Source of the DNA: Gracilariopsis chorda
Lineage: Eukaryota; Rhodophyta; Florideophyceae; Gracilariales; Gracilariaceae
Assembly: GCA_003194525.1 (NCBI GenBank)
Contig: NBIV01000037.1
Span: 124,001 to 188,000 of the forward strand
Length of the DNA: 64,000 nt
Reading direction: 5' to 3'
Part shown: positions 9,884-20,806 of the stretch, in pieces
Position numbering within the stretch: the stretch's first letter is position 1
How the letters are laid out: the number at the start of each line of letters is the position of its first letter
The notes under the pieces: model-generated
The model's input: the letters and a program-made list of their open reading frames with translations, nothing else
Databases searched by the model: none
What the model was told of the DNA's origin: nothing
Program-made: the position numbers and the translations under genes

Positions 9884-11131
9884 ATGGACACGCACGCGGG
9901 GTGCTTCAATGCGGCCCATGCGTTGCAACGAGACCTGCAACAACTTCTTCTCACACCCAATCCAACCGACCGAGTGCTGCACACCGCCGATGGCGTCGCC
10001 GCGCTCCCGCCCCAAATCGTGCAGGCGCGCTCACAATACTTCACGGCCACGCTGTCAAAGCGGTGGAAAAGCGCCACGCCCTCTCTCCACAGCGCCTCCA
10101 AGCACGCCGTTCACGACCTGTTGGAGCACCTGGTAACCGGCGTCATCACGCTATCCTCCGCCGATCACGCCATCTCGCATAACTTGCAACTGGCCGCACT
10201 CGCCCATCAACTGCTGCTGGAGCCGCTTGAACTTGTCGTCGTTGCACATATTGCCGAGCAAAGCCTCTCCAATCGCACCTTTGTCACCTACTTGACCTCG
10301 CTTCATGCGCGTCCGCACCACGCCACACCCGCCGTTGAACAGCTGCTTTGCAACCATCTGCTCCACAACTTTGGCGCACTTTCAACCACCTGCCTGTCGT
10401 CATGCCACGATCACATCGTTGCTGCCGTGTGGCGGCTGTTGACGTTGGCAACCCGCGCCTCCCATTTTGAAGCTTCGCCCAACTCGCAACCTGCCATCGT
10501 TCGCTACTTTGTTCGCATCGGTGCTGCACGCTTGGCACGTATTCTTGGTCGCGAACCGACGCATAATCAACACGCGCTTCGACAACTACTCATGTCATTT
10601 CCCTCGCACGTCTTCGCGAAGCACTTTGACACCCGCGCATTATTCACGCCTAACAACCTCCTTCAAAAGTATCGAGCCGACGCGTTAAAGCGCTCCGCCG
10701 CCACAAGCGCGCCGCAAGTGCGCGCGCAATCGCGAACAAGGTTTCTGTGCGAGTCGCCGCACCCTCATCCAAGCGCCGCTCGACTAGACGCCACCATCCG
10801 TCACATCCGTCTACCGCAGTCGAATCTGTACGCCCGACTGACGTTTGACAAACGCTCGTCGCTTGGAAAAGGCGCTAGATTGGCGTTTTACATCCACGAT
10901 CCGAACTTTGGGGCGGAGGCGCATGTGGTTTTGGAGGGGTGTCTATCTGGAGTTATTACTTTGCCGACGGCTCAGTTTTGGTATGCGTTTGCTAGTGCTA
11001 CGTATCATCACCCCGTTCACCGCGATAGTGGCCGCTCCAATGCGTGGGGATGGCGGTTTTTTGTGGATGCTACGAGTAATGCTGACAGCGACCTCCCGCT
11101 TTGTCACTTAAGTAGTTTAGATTCGGTTTAG
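9884..11131 (+). CDS. BTB/POZ-domain protein
   Basis: The likely start is the ATG at 9884 in the context CCCACAATGGAC, giving 415 residues; the frame is open further upstream without an ATG. Residues about 30-120 look like a BTB/POZ fold: VLHTADGVAALPPQIVQAR, SQYFTATLSKRW and VHDLLEHLVTGVITL match the strand-helix order where BTB proteins have V..H+..L...S.yF. A helical BACK-like region follows (LAALAHQLLLEPLELVVVAH onward). The C-terminal third is probably beta-rich (IRLPQSNLYARLTFD, then a tryptophan-rich end) and not recognised. Such proteins often serve as cullin-3 substrate adaptors, but the partner is unknown. No intron is visible. The product family is fairly likely; the role is inference. 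Confidence 0.65.
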   Translation: MDTHAGCFNAAHALQRDLQQLLLTPNPTDRVLHTADGVAALPPQIVQARSQYFTATLSKRWKSATPSLHSASKHAVHDLLEHLVTGVITLSSADHAISHNLQLAALAHQLLLEPLELVVVAHIAEQSLSNRTFVTYLTSLHARPHHATPAVEQLLCNHLLHNFGALSTTCLSSCHDHIVAAVWRLLTLATRASHFEASPNSQPAIVRYFVRIGAARLARILGREPTHNQHALRQLLMSFPSHVFAKHFDTRALFTPNNLLQKYRADALKRSAATSAPQVRAQSRTRFLCESPHPHPSAARLDATIRHIRLPQSNLYARLTFDKRSSLGKGARLAFYIHDPNFGAEAHVVLEGCLSGVITLPTAQFWYAFASATYHHPVHRDSGRSNAWGWRFFVDATSNADSDLPLCHLSSLDSV

Positions 11132-11657
11132 TAGAGCATAGCTGTAACGTTTTAGCCCGAGGTATGTATCTTTTTGCTTGGTGCTCGTGCGTGATGGCGC
11201 TCTCGAATGAGCGTGGCGCTTTCGGAGATTCTTTTTCTTTTTGTTTCACTGGTAAACACGCCCACCACTCCTTTCGGAGAAGCTCGAGTTGCACCTTGTC
11301 GAACAACCGATAACATAGCATAGTGATAGATATGTGTGCTCGCTGCCTCGCGACCGCATCGCCACGAGCATTCGTCGCATCAGCATCAACCCCGAAAATA
11401 TACCAGTTGAATAAAGCCACGTTCCACATTGCGCCACGTATTCCACGCTGCCACGTGGCGTCGCTTCTCTGACAGTGTAATGCCAATTCGACAGTCGTAG
11501 TTGATTGATACCCGACGCAACGGAGCGCATTGTCACCGTCCCCAGCGCTCAAGTCAAAAGGTCCCGCCCATCGCTCACTCCGCCGTCATCTGCACACAAA
11601 GCCGTCACGCCGCCACGCGCCCTCCGTTCTACCCCCAACCAGCAATCAGCACCCACA
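11132..11657. other. intergenic region upstream of SEC61 gamma
   Basis: This holds the 3' end of the BTB gene and the SEC61 gamma promoter. A CACGTG box lies near 11453. A long minus-strand frame (11070-11552) has no domain and overlaps the BTB gene end, so I treat it as chance. Confidence 0.4.
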
Positions 11658-11962
11658 ATGGACGCCGCACGGAGTGTCAGCGAGCCCCTACACGCCTTCA
11701 TGATCGACTCGGTCCGTCTCGTCAGACGCTGCAACAAACCGGACCGCAAAGAGTACATCAAGATCTCCCAAGCCACGCTAATCGGCTTCGCCGTCATGGG
11801 TTTCATCGGCTTTTTCGTGCGACTCGTTCACATCCCAATTAACAGCATTCTTTTAGGTACGTCTCCATTTCGCACCCGCCCTGCAGTCACCCTCAAAATT
11901 GCACCCGCCTAACCGTCCTCACGCCCGTTTGCCCTCTTCCCACTCGCCCTCTTGTAGGTTGA
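11658..11962 (+). CDS. SEC61G: Sec61 gamma subunit (SecE homologue), two exons
   Basis: This is the small tail-anchored subunit of the Sec61 translocon in the ER membrane, which clamps the Sec61 alpha channel. Exon 1 is 11658-11856 and exon 2 starts at 11958; the protein has 67 residues, normal for the family. The signature is nearly complete: an amphipathic N-terminal helix, [19 protein letters not shown], then the single membrane span [20 protein letters not shown]. The start has the context CCCACAATGGAC. Without splicing the frame would run on with an unrelated tail to 11912. Splicing GT at 11857 to AG at 11957 ends the protein at ...SILLG, as expected for Sec61 gamma. The last exon gives only two bases of the glycine codon and the TGA at 11960-11962. 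It is convergent with the helicase gene. Confidence 0.93.
11857..11957 (+). other. intron of SEC61 gamma (101 bp)
   Basis: The donor is G|GTACGT and the acceptor CTTGTAG|GT. A CTAAC branch-site candidate lies near 11909-11913, about 45 bases before the acceptor. The phase is 1, splitting the last glycine codon. Confidence 0.85.
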
Positions 11963-12152
11963 TGCTTTGCAAGACATACTTGGTGCAACAGTTAAACTTA
12001 TCACTTCGTTTTTTAACAATAAGCGTTCCTTCTCCTCATCACGTCCTCAGTCGACACAACACTCCTCAACACACCACGAGTAACAACCCATCAGCCGCGT
12101 CATCCCCGCTCATACCTCCTTTACCATGTACACCAAACATCCCATTGAACAA

Positions 12153-12158
12153 CAATAA
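12153..12158 (+). terminator. poly(A) signal candidate for SEC61 gamma
   Basis: AATAAA lies 190 bases after the stop codon and before the end of the convergent helicase gene. Its use is inferred from position only. Confidence 0.4.
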
Positions 12159-12235
12159 AGGAAAAACCCGAAAAGAAAAAAAAAGTTTTGCGCCGTCGTC
12201 ATTCGACGACCACACAACAACACCACAACCACAAG

Positions 12236-15200
12236 CTAAAAAGATGAAGCAAAATCGAGTGCATCGTTGGCCATAGACGCGTCCAAGTCATTACTCTCGG
12301 CCATCGCTCTCTGACCCACGTTCTCTGCAACGTCAGAAATCATCCGCATCAGGTCTCGCATGGTCAGCCTTCGTCGTCCCGCGGTCTTCAGACCCTCCAC
12401 TCCCAGTGCCCCGTCTATAATCCCTCGTTTCCGTTCTTGAATCTGCAAGATTTTGTTTTCCACTGTGTCCTTGATCTTGTATTTCGTCACAAACACAGGT
12501 TTCGTCTGACCGATTCGATGCACTCGATCAACCGCCTAAACACAATCGCCGTTAGCAACAACAGAACAAAAAGAAAAGAAGGAACAACACTTCCACTCAC
12601 AACAGTAAATGGAGAAAAGAAAAGAAACACGTACCTGATCTTCAACAGCAGGATTCCACCATGAATCCAACAAGAACACTCGATTCGCATTTGTGAGATT
12701 CAATCCGGTAGACCCCGCATTAAGCGATATCAAAAATAATCTGCACTCGCATCGCGTCTGAAACTTTTGCATAGCGTCCTGCCGCGCTTTCAAGCTCATA
12801 GTGCCATCCAACCGAACATACTCGTATCCCTCCTCAGTCAGCGCCACCTCCAAAAGATCAAACATTCGAGTCCATTGTGAGAAGCAAAGCGCTTTATCGT
12901 TCGTAGTCTCGACTATGTTCTTATAGTCATCCATAAACGCTCTGATCTTCGTAGACCGTGTCGATGATACGTCACTTTCTTTCCTCTCCATTCTCTTCGC
13001 TTGTGTATCATCCTCTTCCTCCCAACTCCCCGAACTGTCCATACTAGAGCCTGAACAAACAGAACGTACATCCTCCCCGAGATGCACCTTCTTCAACTCG
13101 GGTTGCATCTTACTGTTTCCTTCGTTGCAACGCTTGCCACTGAAATTCAACTCCGCTTTCTCCTTGTCCTCTCTAATCGCTTGTTCGGCTTTCTGCTTAG
13201 CTTCCTTCTGCTTCAGCCTGCGCCTCCGCCGTTCAAGAGCGTGCACTTCTTTCCGCACCCCCTCCAGCGACATGTATTCATCCTCGTTTGACAGGTTCCC
13301 CCTGCAAAACGGACAGGTATCATTAGTCGATATCCATTTCTCAAAATCACTCATGCAAAAGATGTGTCCACACTTGGTCACAATGCCGTCCGCAGTGATA
13401 ATATCCATGCAAATCGGGCACTGCTGAGCATATTCACTAGTCGCCTCAGGACCCAAAGCAACGTACAAACGCTGTTGAACGGCCGTCGGCAGTTGTTTGA
13501 ACAAGCATTTCGTGCTCATCCGAATTTCTACAACATCCAGTTCCTCGTCGGAAAACCGAAACTTTGTTCCGCTGTCCCATTCGCATAGGGCGGGATGGTT
13601 GCACGCTTGCCGTAGACGCAACAGAGTAACGTAGGTGAAAGCAAACTGGTTTTCCGCTTCTCCGGCATTGTGCATTCGACGCACCGTCCATACCTCCACC
13701 CGTTGGTAGTACCGCGATTCAGTCCGCGTGAACGTGAGCTCTCTGACATTGGTAGTCTTTGGTGGTAGCTCAAGTATTGATTTGCCGCTTATCTTATCGC
13801 TCTTCGCCCTCCGAAGCAAGACGACGCCGAGAATGGACTGGAACTTTTTGATAAGCACCTCCTTTTTACGCGCAGAGAGACGCGAAGAGCCTTCCAAAGG
13901 AATCTTGTACTTGAGCACCCACTCACGATGAGTGCCAACAACTTTGTAGCCAAGGAAAAGGAATTGTGCATAAACGTCATCGATGGTATTCTGAATGGGC
14001 GTGCCGGTGAGCGACCACTTGTGAATGGTGTCAAGTTCCTTGACGGCGTGAAATCGCTCACTGCGAAAGTTCTTTATAGCCTGTGCCTCATCGAGAACGA
14101 CGCGGTACCACTTGAGTTCGTACAACGGCCCGCGTGTACGACGCACAATTGGATTCCTCTTTTCATCCCTTTCCAAAACTTTAGGAAACTCGGTGCCCAA
14201 GACGCCGTACGACGTGATAACAATGTCGTATTCATTCAAAGTAGGAGCGAATCTACGCCGGTTCGCACCATGATACAACAACACTCGCGGACGAAACTCA
14301 GGTGCAACATGGTTTCGAATCTCTCCAGCCCACTGATGCAAAACGGATGTGGGCGCGACGATGAGATTCGCTGCGCCGTGAGTGGTGTGTGTTGCAGGCG
14401 GTTTGTTATGCATTATGAGAGCGATTGCGGAAAGAGTTTTACCAAAGCCTTGGTCGTCTGCGAGAATACCACCACGTGGATGTCCCGGTGGTTTGCCCGG
14501 TTGTTCGCGCTCGACCATCCAGGCCAGGGCCTGACGTTGGTGCTTGAGGAGGGTGACGCGCATTTCGGAAGGCGCATCCTTCTCGGCTTTCGCTTCGCTG
14601 CAATGCTCGTTGCTCTTGAGAATTTCGCGAATGTCCTGGGCGTCGGCGGAGGACGGCTGCGGTTTGGGTGGCGGTGGTTGTTGGGGCGGAGTGGCTATCC
14701 GGGGTGGGGGAATTTGAAGTCTGAGAGGTTCGCCGGGGAGTCGCAGCAACGCTGGGTCGATGAGGTCGCCTAGGACGGGGAAGATGGATTCTTCTGGTAC
14801 GGGGAAAATGGACTGTTCTCCAACAGGGAAAATGGATTCTTCTGCGGCGGGGAGAGGCGGTTGTTCTTCGGTGGGGAGGTGTAGTAGCGCTGGGTCGATG
14901 CTGTTGGATGGGAGGGGGAAGGGGTGAGGTTGCTCGCCGAGGAATGGTAGAAGAGTTTGATCACAGCTTTGATCATTGGCCGTTAGAGCATTGCGGAAGG
15001 GGTGCAGCGGGTTAAAGGAGAGCAAGGGAAACGGACAAAGGGGGAAGGGAGAGCGACGAAGAAGCGGTGGGTGCAATGCGGGCGGTTTCGGCGCGGTGGT
15101 GTCCTGGGGAGGGCTATGCTGCATGGCGTCAGATGGCGGAACAAGCGGTTGTCCATCTGTGACGTTGATGGTGGTGGTGATGGAATTGTGGGCGGTTAGC

Positions 15201-15433
15201 GGAAAGTGTTGGTGAGGGTTCGGGTCGATGGGAGCACCCAGCGGAAGCGGCTTCCTTTCCGGCGGGAGGTCGGTCGCAGCAGACGCGGAGGGGAGTTGGT
15301 GCGACGGTAGAGCGGGCTCGCGCTCAGTTGGGGGAGAAATGGCAAGCAAAGAGGCGGGTATATTGGTGATTTGGTCTGAGTCATCTTCGATAAAGTGGAA
15401 AAGTTGGTTGGGGTCGGAGGTGGAGTGGGACAT
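12236..15433 (-). CDS. RAD5/RAD16-type SNF2 ATPase with embedded RING finger
   Basis: Two exons (15433-12635 and 12535-12236) encode about 1032 residues; an upstream in-frame ATG at 15544 would add 37. The first 300 residues are proline-rich and disordered. The SNF2 helicase follows: LLKHQRQALAWMVEREQ, nucleotide-binding GGILADDQGFGKT (canonical DEMGLGKT), Walker B VVLDEAQAIKN and SLTGTPIQN. Between the two helicase lobes is a C3HC4 RING: CPICMDII, then CGHIFC and CPFC. The C-terminal lobe has LISLNAGSTGLNLTNANRVF and, across the splice, WWNPAVEDQ|AVDRVHRIGQ. This arrangement marks the RAD5/RAD16/HLTF group, DNA translocases that are also ubiquitin ligases, acting in nucleotide-excision repair or damage tolerance. 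No HIRAN domain is seen, so RAD16-like is the better guess. It ends in TAG. Confidence 0.9.
12536..12634 (-). other. intron of the RAD16-like gene (99 bp)
   Basis: The donor is CAG|GTACGTG and the acceptor TTTAG|GCG. A TGCTAACG branch site lies about 20 bases before the acceptor. It is phase 0 and falls inside the conserved helicase motif between VEDQ and AVDR, which makes the junction unambiguous. Confidence 0.92.
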
Positions 15434-15544
15434 GTTTGGAGAAGGTTTGCAGAAGGGGGCAAGAATTGAGAAGACGCAGAAGACCACATTGGAAGGTAAC
15501 CGGGGTTTTAATAAGGCGGAGGCAGCGGGGTGGAGCACTGTCAC

Positions 15545-18500
15545 AGACCGAAAAGGTTGTGACAGCGGAGGGGGGGTCTGGGGTCTGCAAGCGGCTGTTG
15601 CGCGTGTAGGGGCGCTTTTTGCGCGTGCTTGTTGACGGGGCGGACGACGCGCACCAATCCGCGAAGAGCAACGAGCACGCGTGCCGAGGGGCGGGCGCGT
15701 CAGTGCACGGCGTATTGGCGATTTTGGGCGTGGTTTTGGCTAAGATTAGTAGTTTAGTAAGCGCGACGGGCGTCGGCAGTGCGCAATGGGACTGACAAAT
15801 GAGGATGCGCCACGCTGCGCGCTTGTAGGGCGAGTACAGTATCTATCGCAGAGTGTCAACACTAGATCTAGCTACCTAGCTAGACAGTGCTTGTTTTCTA
15901 GATCACATTCACATGCGCGCTGACGGCACGCTCTGTGTCACGTGTCCCACGTGTATCGCGTGGGGTAGCTTGCCGCCACTGCGCGCTGCGTGACGTGATG
16001 TGATTTGCTTTTTTGCCCTTCTCGCTTGTTGTAAGTTGTTCCCGCGAGCCGCATCGTTGTGCCATTTTCACACGTGTTAACTTTATGGGGTCATCCAATT
16101 CTTCACGAGCAAAGCAACATCACCTCCGTTCGGCGCCAATTCACACGTCAGCTGTGCACGCCACCTGTGCCAACTGCTGCCTCAACCTTACTACGTGGTC
16201 TACCGAACCGCAAGCGCAAGCGTCTATCTACGAGCCGCCAAGTTGGCGGCGCCAACTGCCCATCACCCGCTGTAAATCTTTACATTTACGCTTCGTACCA
16301 ACCGTCAGGTCACCCTTTACCGCTTGTTTTCGGTTCGGTCGAGAGCAACTCTCGTTTCTTCAAATCAGCCGTTCGGCGGGAAGGGCACACCACTCCCTGA
16401 AAACTCCACCGCCGTCGTGTGCACTCCACATTTCGCAGAACAGCACATCCGCCCCTCGCGCTTTATACGCTACTTGCTTCCATCCGTCGCAACTGCAGCT
16501 TGGCGGCTCAATGCACTCGCTATCGTTAACCCCTTATCTACTACCCCTGCCAAGACACGTCTGTGCAGTTTGAAGAGCTATCGCTTCACTTCTGCATCCA
16601 CCACATCAATAACCACATCGGGTGCGTGGCGGAGCTTGCATTCTGTGCATTCATCGTTTCGCTCAACAAAACATGCTCAGCCGTGCCAATCCTCATACTT
16701 TCTCAAAACTATATGCCACTCGCGTCTCCCATCCGTCCGACTACACTTGCTCACCTCTTCGGACGCAGCAGTCAACAAGCTGCAAAGCTCGAACCCACCA
16801 GACGTGAACGCCACTTCATTTTTGAGTCTTGACGCTGCTTCAACCTCACTCACTACTCGCAAAGCTTCTACTTTCACACCAACAACGTGCGCAAATCCGC
16901 TCGTGAACCCGTGTCTACCGGCCTAAGCATCTCATGCTGTGAATCGTGCAGGGGAAAGTGCATACACAATGGCCACTTTCAACTTGCAACTTTCACGACG
17001 AACAAACACAACCCTTTTGTTCTTCATATCGCACTCTCTGAACCGCAGAACCGAAACCATGTGACTCGACCAGCCACACGTTCAACTTGCAACTCCCTTG
17101 TCACTTTTTGAACAACTCATCAATCAATAGCCCTGGGTTGTTAAAGAGAGCCGTCATCCCTGCTTGTGACAAAGCATCAAACGTACAGAATCCCTCAATA
17201 CTCCAACTCCCAACGCGGTTAGAACGCTACCGCTGCTAAGAAATGCCTCGTCTCTTGGAATGGCTGCCATTCAGCAAACTCTCACAGCTTACATACGTCC
17301 TATGCTGTGGCTATCAGCCGTCGTTGATCACCACGTTCGCTGCAACCTTTCTCTCAAACTTACTATGCAAGCAACCATCTCATTCAGCTCCTAGCCATGA
17401 CTCTGCACATCCGAGTTCCGTCAAGCTCGAACTCTTACTATACACAATGAAAAGAATCTCGTTTGCTCTCCACCACGGCAAGTACACGTAGTTGCGCACC
17501 TACGGAGACGCTCACTATACCCTCAACACCTCCCCTACCGTTCGCCATCTAACCTATACCAACACAAACTTTTCGCGGTAACCATTGGGTCAACTCTCAA
17601 AAGGTGCACAGCACTGCAGAATTCTCACCCCTTCAGTTCGCCGCATCAGTTTTTCACGGTACGCTTTTCTTCCTCCCCAAACCAGCCTGCAGACATCCCA
17701 ACGGCGACAAAACGCCAGCTTCAGGACATTTCAGAATGCGTGAAAATGGTAACAACCCGCTGTCGTTGTCACGGATGCTGCTGCCGTCCTGGAAAAGGGA
17801 AGCCTACGGTTACCCGCAGAGCAGCAATTCGAAAAACAAATCGACTTCCTGGAGGTTAAACAAAGGCTCCGTGTCTGCTTCACAAGCGCAGAGTCGATTA
17901 ATTAAGTTCTAGAGCCCCTGCTGACCAAGTTGAATCTCAGAAGGGCGCATGCGGCTTTGGCGCAAGCACTTACCGGCCACATCCCGACTCCGTGTCCCGT
18001 CTCTACGTTCATTCACAACAGGATATGTTTCTCTTCGCTTGGGTGCGGGCTCAACACAGAAAGTAGTGTAGATCATTTTCCTTCTCAGATGTCGCCGTAG
18101 AGCGTCATCCCGACGAAGAGAACTTACACCTCTTCGAGAAAGGCAAGCCCTCGACGTCGAACCAAAAGTATGAACATGGCCAGAGGAGTTGCTGGTTTAT
18201 CTGGAGAGAGAGGGGTTCTTCTCAGATTAACCCCTACCGCACTCTTGGAATTAGGGACACGAGCCCCTATAAACGCACACACATACACACACCCTCTACT
18301 AGAACGTATCACTGTCACAGTGATACCTTACATCCACGCATACCTCCAGATGCCATGCTGCTCGAACTGCGCTCTCCTGCTTCATTCTCTTCGTTACTTT
18401 CGCCATCGCAACCCTACATCGCAGTTCCTTAAAGTGAGCTAATGTAATACCGCATGCATCATTCATTGCAAACGTTTCTCTCAGATATGCAAAGCGGGTA

Positions 18501-18850
18501 TTCTCACTAGCTCGATAGGTGTATGCGGTTGTGCTTAGAGTGCGTTCCTTTATCTGCAGAGCGGTAGCCTATACTCCCATCAAAATCGCTCTGAAAGATG
18601 AAAGCTATGCAGGAGTGTATGCTCTGGTTGCCGCTGGACAACCGATCACGATCTTTTTCTCTACCGCTTCCTCTGTAGCAAGTAGGGGAAATGCGCCATC
18701 TGAAACAAAGCGTTTGCTTCCTCCTTCCACATAAGAGACGATATAACCACGTATCGATCCCTCGCGCGATCTGGGCCGCACAGGCCCGCACTAGTTGCAA
18801 TAGGAGTGCTTTGTCAGGTTCAGGTATGGGGATTGGAGCAGGTTCTGTGC
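15545..18850. other. 3.3-kb region without a recognisable gene
   Basis: The left end must contain the promoter of the RAD16-like gene. Plus-strand frames such as 16013-16573 and 16324-16926 are rich in S, T, P, R and H with no domain and no consistent start. Short C-rich motifs recur, but I find no clear terminal repeats. It may be decayed transposon or non-coding RNA. Confidence 0.35.
15939..16076. promoter_or_regulatory. cluster of three CACGTG palindromes
   Basis: CACGTG occurs at 15939-15944, 15949-15954 and 16071-16076, about 500 bases upstream of the RAD16-like gene. In plants and fungi this is the G-box/E-box bound by bHLH or bZIP factors. The function here is inferred from clustering alone. 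Confidence 0.3.
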
Positions 18851-18854
18851 ATGA

Positions 18855-18969
18855 GATGCTCTCTGGTCCTCGTCATGGATGCTCTCTGGTCCTCGTCATG
18901 GATGCTCTTTGCTCCTCGTTATGGATGCTCTTTGCTCCTCGTTATGGATGCCCTTTGGTCCTCGTCACT
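18855..18969 (+). repeat. 23-bp minisatellite, five copies
   Basis: The unit GATGCTCTCTGGTCCTCGTC plus ATG is repeated five times head to tail with a few substitutions in copies three to five. It lies in non-coding DNA. Confidence 0.9.
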
Positions 18970-19248
18970 GACGCTCACATGGGCTATTAGAACAAGCTCG
19001 CCACTTGCGATCATGTTCATTGCGAGCATACCCCTGAACCGTTCCGCGCAAACTGAAATTTCAGATTGCTCAGAACTCTTTGACTCAGAAGAGCCGTAGC
19101 TAGATCGTCAGAAGTCTAATTCAAACATCTCGTTTCTTTGGAACGTTTATGTCCACTTCCAGAATGGCCCTGTACAAGGGGTCCGGCAAGTTAGCCGCTA
19201 ACCCTTTCGCTCCCAAAAAACGGTAAGGGTTATCTCATGTACACTCAC

Positions 19249-19267
19249 CGAAATGCAAATAAATCCA
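19249..19267 (+). repeat. left outer transposase-site repeat
   Basis: CGAAATGCAAATAAATCCA. It is matched by the inner copy at 19435 and, inverted, by the outer copy at 20788. Confidence 0.75.
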
Positions 19268-19434
19268 CCAAACCGCCTGCCATGCTCGTGAAGAGCAAGG
19301 CCGATGGAGGAGGGGTTAGTGCGGTAACATATAGAGACTGGTGTTGTTTACTTAACAGAAAATGTAAAGCATGCAACTTAAACTATAGAACACACTTGTA
19401 CACACTTTTGTATGTGAAATATAAAATAGATCCA

Positions 19435-19452
19435 CGAAATTCAATAAATCCA
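19435..19452 (+). repeat. left inner transposase-site repeat
   Basis: CGAAATTCAATAAATCCA. The similarity to the inverted right inner copy extends outward over about 45 bases (from 19412), including ATGTGAAAT. Confidence 0.8.
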
Positions 19453-19576
19453 AAAATTTCTTTACTGTGTTTTGGCGCCTTTTGTTGTCGTATCTGAAGC
19501 ACAAAACGTCTACCACCACAACAAACCCGTGCTAAACAGTTGTTGAAGAAGAACTTTTAAAACAACGTTGCAAATA

Positions 19577-20592
19577 ATGCTTCGCGGTAAATTGCTAACT
19601 GACAGAGAAAAAATCATCATTCTAGACTTACGACATGAACAACTCAGCGGGTAATAAATCGCTTATGCTGTCGGTCGATCCCAAAAAGCTTTCCAAAACG
19701 TTCTGAGCAACTTTAATAAATCTAAACGCAAGTACTCAAAATCCAACAACCATAAGCTTACAAAAAACTGGAATGTCGAATAATTTGCAAAAATATGACT
19801 CGTTAGTTTAATTCCAATGACATACGCCATAAAATGCAACTATCCGTCAAGAACTGTCTTTTTCAGCAGAACTTCAAAATTTCTCCCACCTAAAGTACGA
19901 AAAAAATGATTAAGGGTCCATACATGAAAGCTTCACACAAATTTAGACGAATAAAATTTGCCGGAAAGTATTTTCAATCTAAATATATTGACTGGAAGCA
20001 TGCTATCTTTACAGATGAAAAAAAAAGGTTAATCTGGATGGAAATAATGGCAATCGCATGTGTTGGCATGATTTAAGCAATGGAAAAATGTGTTTTTTTT
20101 AATGCAACATTGAAAAAGAATATGTATTGGTTTGGGGAGCCTTTTCGTACTAACTTTCTTTGCAGGTAGTCGAACTAAACAGTAATTAAAAATCAAATGA
20201 CTATTTGAAACTACTTGATGAGAATCTTTTACCAATTTCTGCGGATAGACTGGGAGAACATTGGACTTTGGTTCATAATAGGGCTTCTATTCATCGTTTT
20301 AAGTTCACCAAAAAGTGGATAAGACGCAAGAAGGTGGATGTTCTACAGTGGCCTGCTCATAGTCTGGACCTAAATTTAATCGAAAATGTCTAGTTTATTA
20401 TGGTTCAAGATGTCTATCAGGGTTTCAAGCAGTTTGAAACTGTTAAAGGTTAAAGTTTAAATCATTTTGGAGTAATATCGAAGAAGCTTTTATAAGGAAG
20501 CTGTACCATCCTATCAATATCCTTCCACGTTCGTGCTGGACGCAAATGGTGGCCCATCAGGCAATTGAATGTGTTGTTTTGGCTAGGAAGTC
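19577..20592 (+). pseudogene. Tc1-like DD34E transposase, inactivated
   Basis: From the ATG at 19577 the frame gives MLRGKLLTDREKIIILDLR, the first paired-like helix-turn-helix, then two stop codons. Fragments downstream in shifting frames include IFTDEK with the first catalytic aspartate, and LDGNNGNRMCWHD. The best block (20205-20393) reads LDENLLPISADRLGEHW, then LVHNRASIHR, VLQWPAHSLDLN and LIENV. The second catalytic aspartate, normally in QDNA, is asparagine here. The catalytic glutamate in IEN follows after exactly 34 residues, the DD34E spacing of Tc1. Stops and frameshifts throughout show that this copy cannot make transposase. Confidence 0.85.
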
Positions 20593-20597
20593 CTTTT

Positions 20598-20615
20598 TGG
20601 ACTTATTGAATTTCG
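20598..20615 (-). repeat. right inner transposase-site repeat
   Basis: The reverse complement is CGAAATTCAATAAGTCCA, one base different from the left inner copy. Confidence 0.8.
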
Positions 20616-20787
20616 TTGATTTATGGTAAATTTCACATTTAAAAGCCTAAAACTATTGTTGTTTGAGTCTTACTTTGTTATTTCGGTACTATCACTTTGA
20701 ATGCTACTCTAATCCCCCGTTTATGAGCTAGTTCTTCGACTATGACCTGCTTTGCTCTTCGAGACGAGAGCTAGGCCGGCGGTGTAC

Positions 20788-20806
20788 TGGACTTATTTGA
20801 ATTTCG
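20788..20806 (-). repeat. right outer transposase-site repeat
   Basis: The reverse complement is CGAAATTCAAATAAGTCCA, two bases different from the left outer copy. Confidence 0.75.

Noticed and set aside
11070-11552. A 160-residue minus-strand frame between the BTB and SEC61 gamma genes
   Set aside because: No domain is seen, it overlaps the BTB gene end, and it would occupy the SEC61 gamma promoter.
13928-14773. A 281-residue plus-strand frame
   Set aside because: It lies antisense to the SNF2 helicase domain, has no domain of its own and follows the codon pattern of the real gene.
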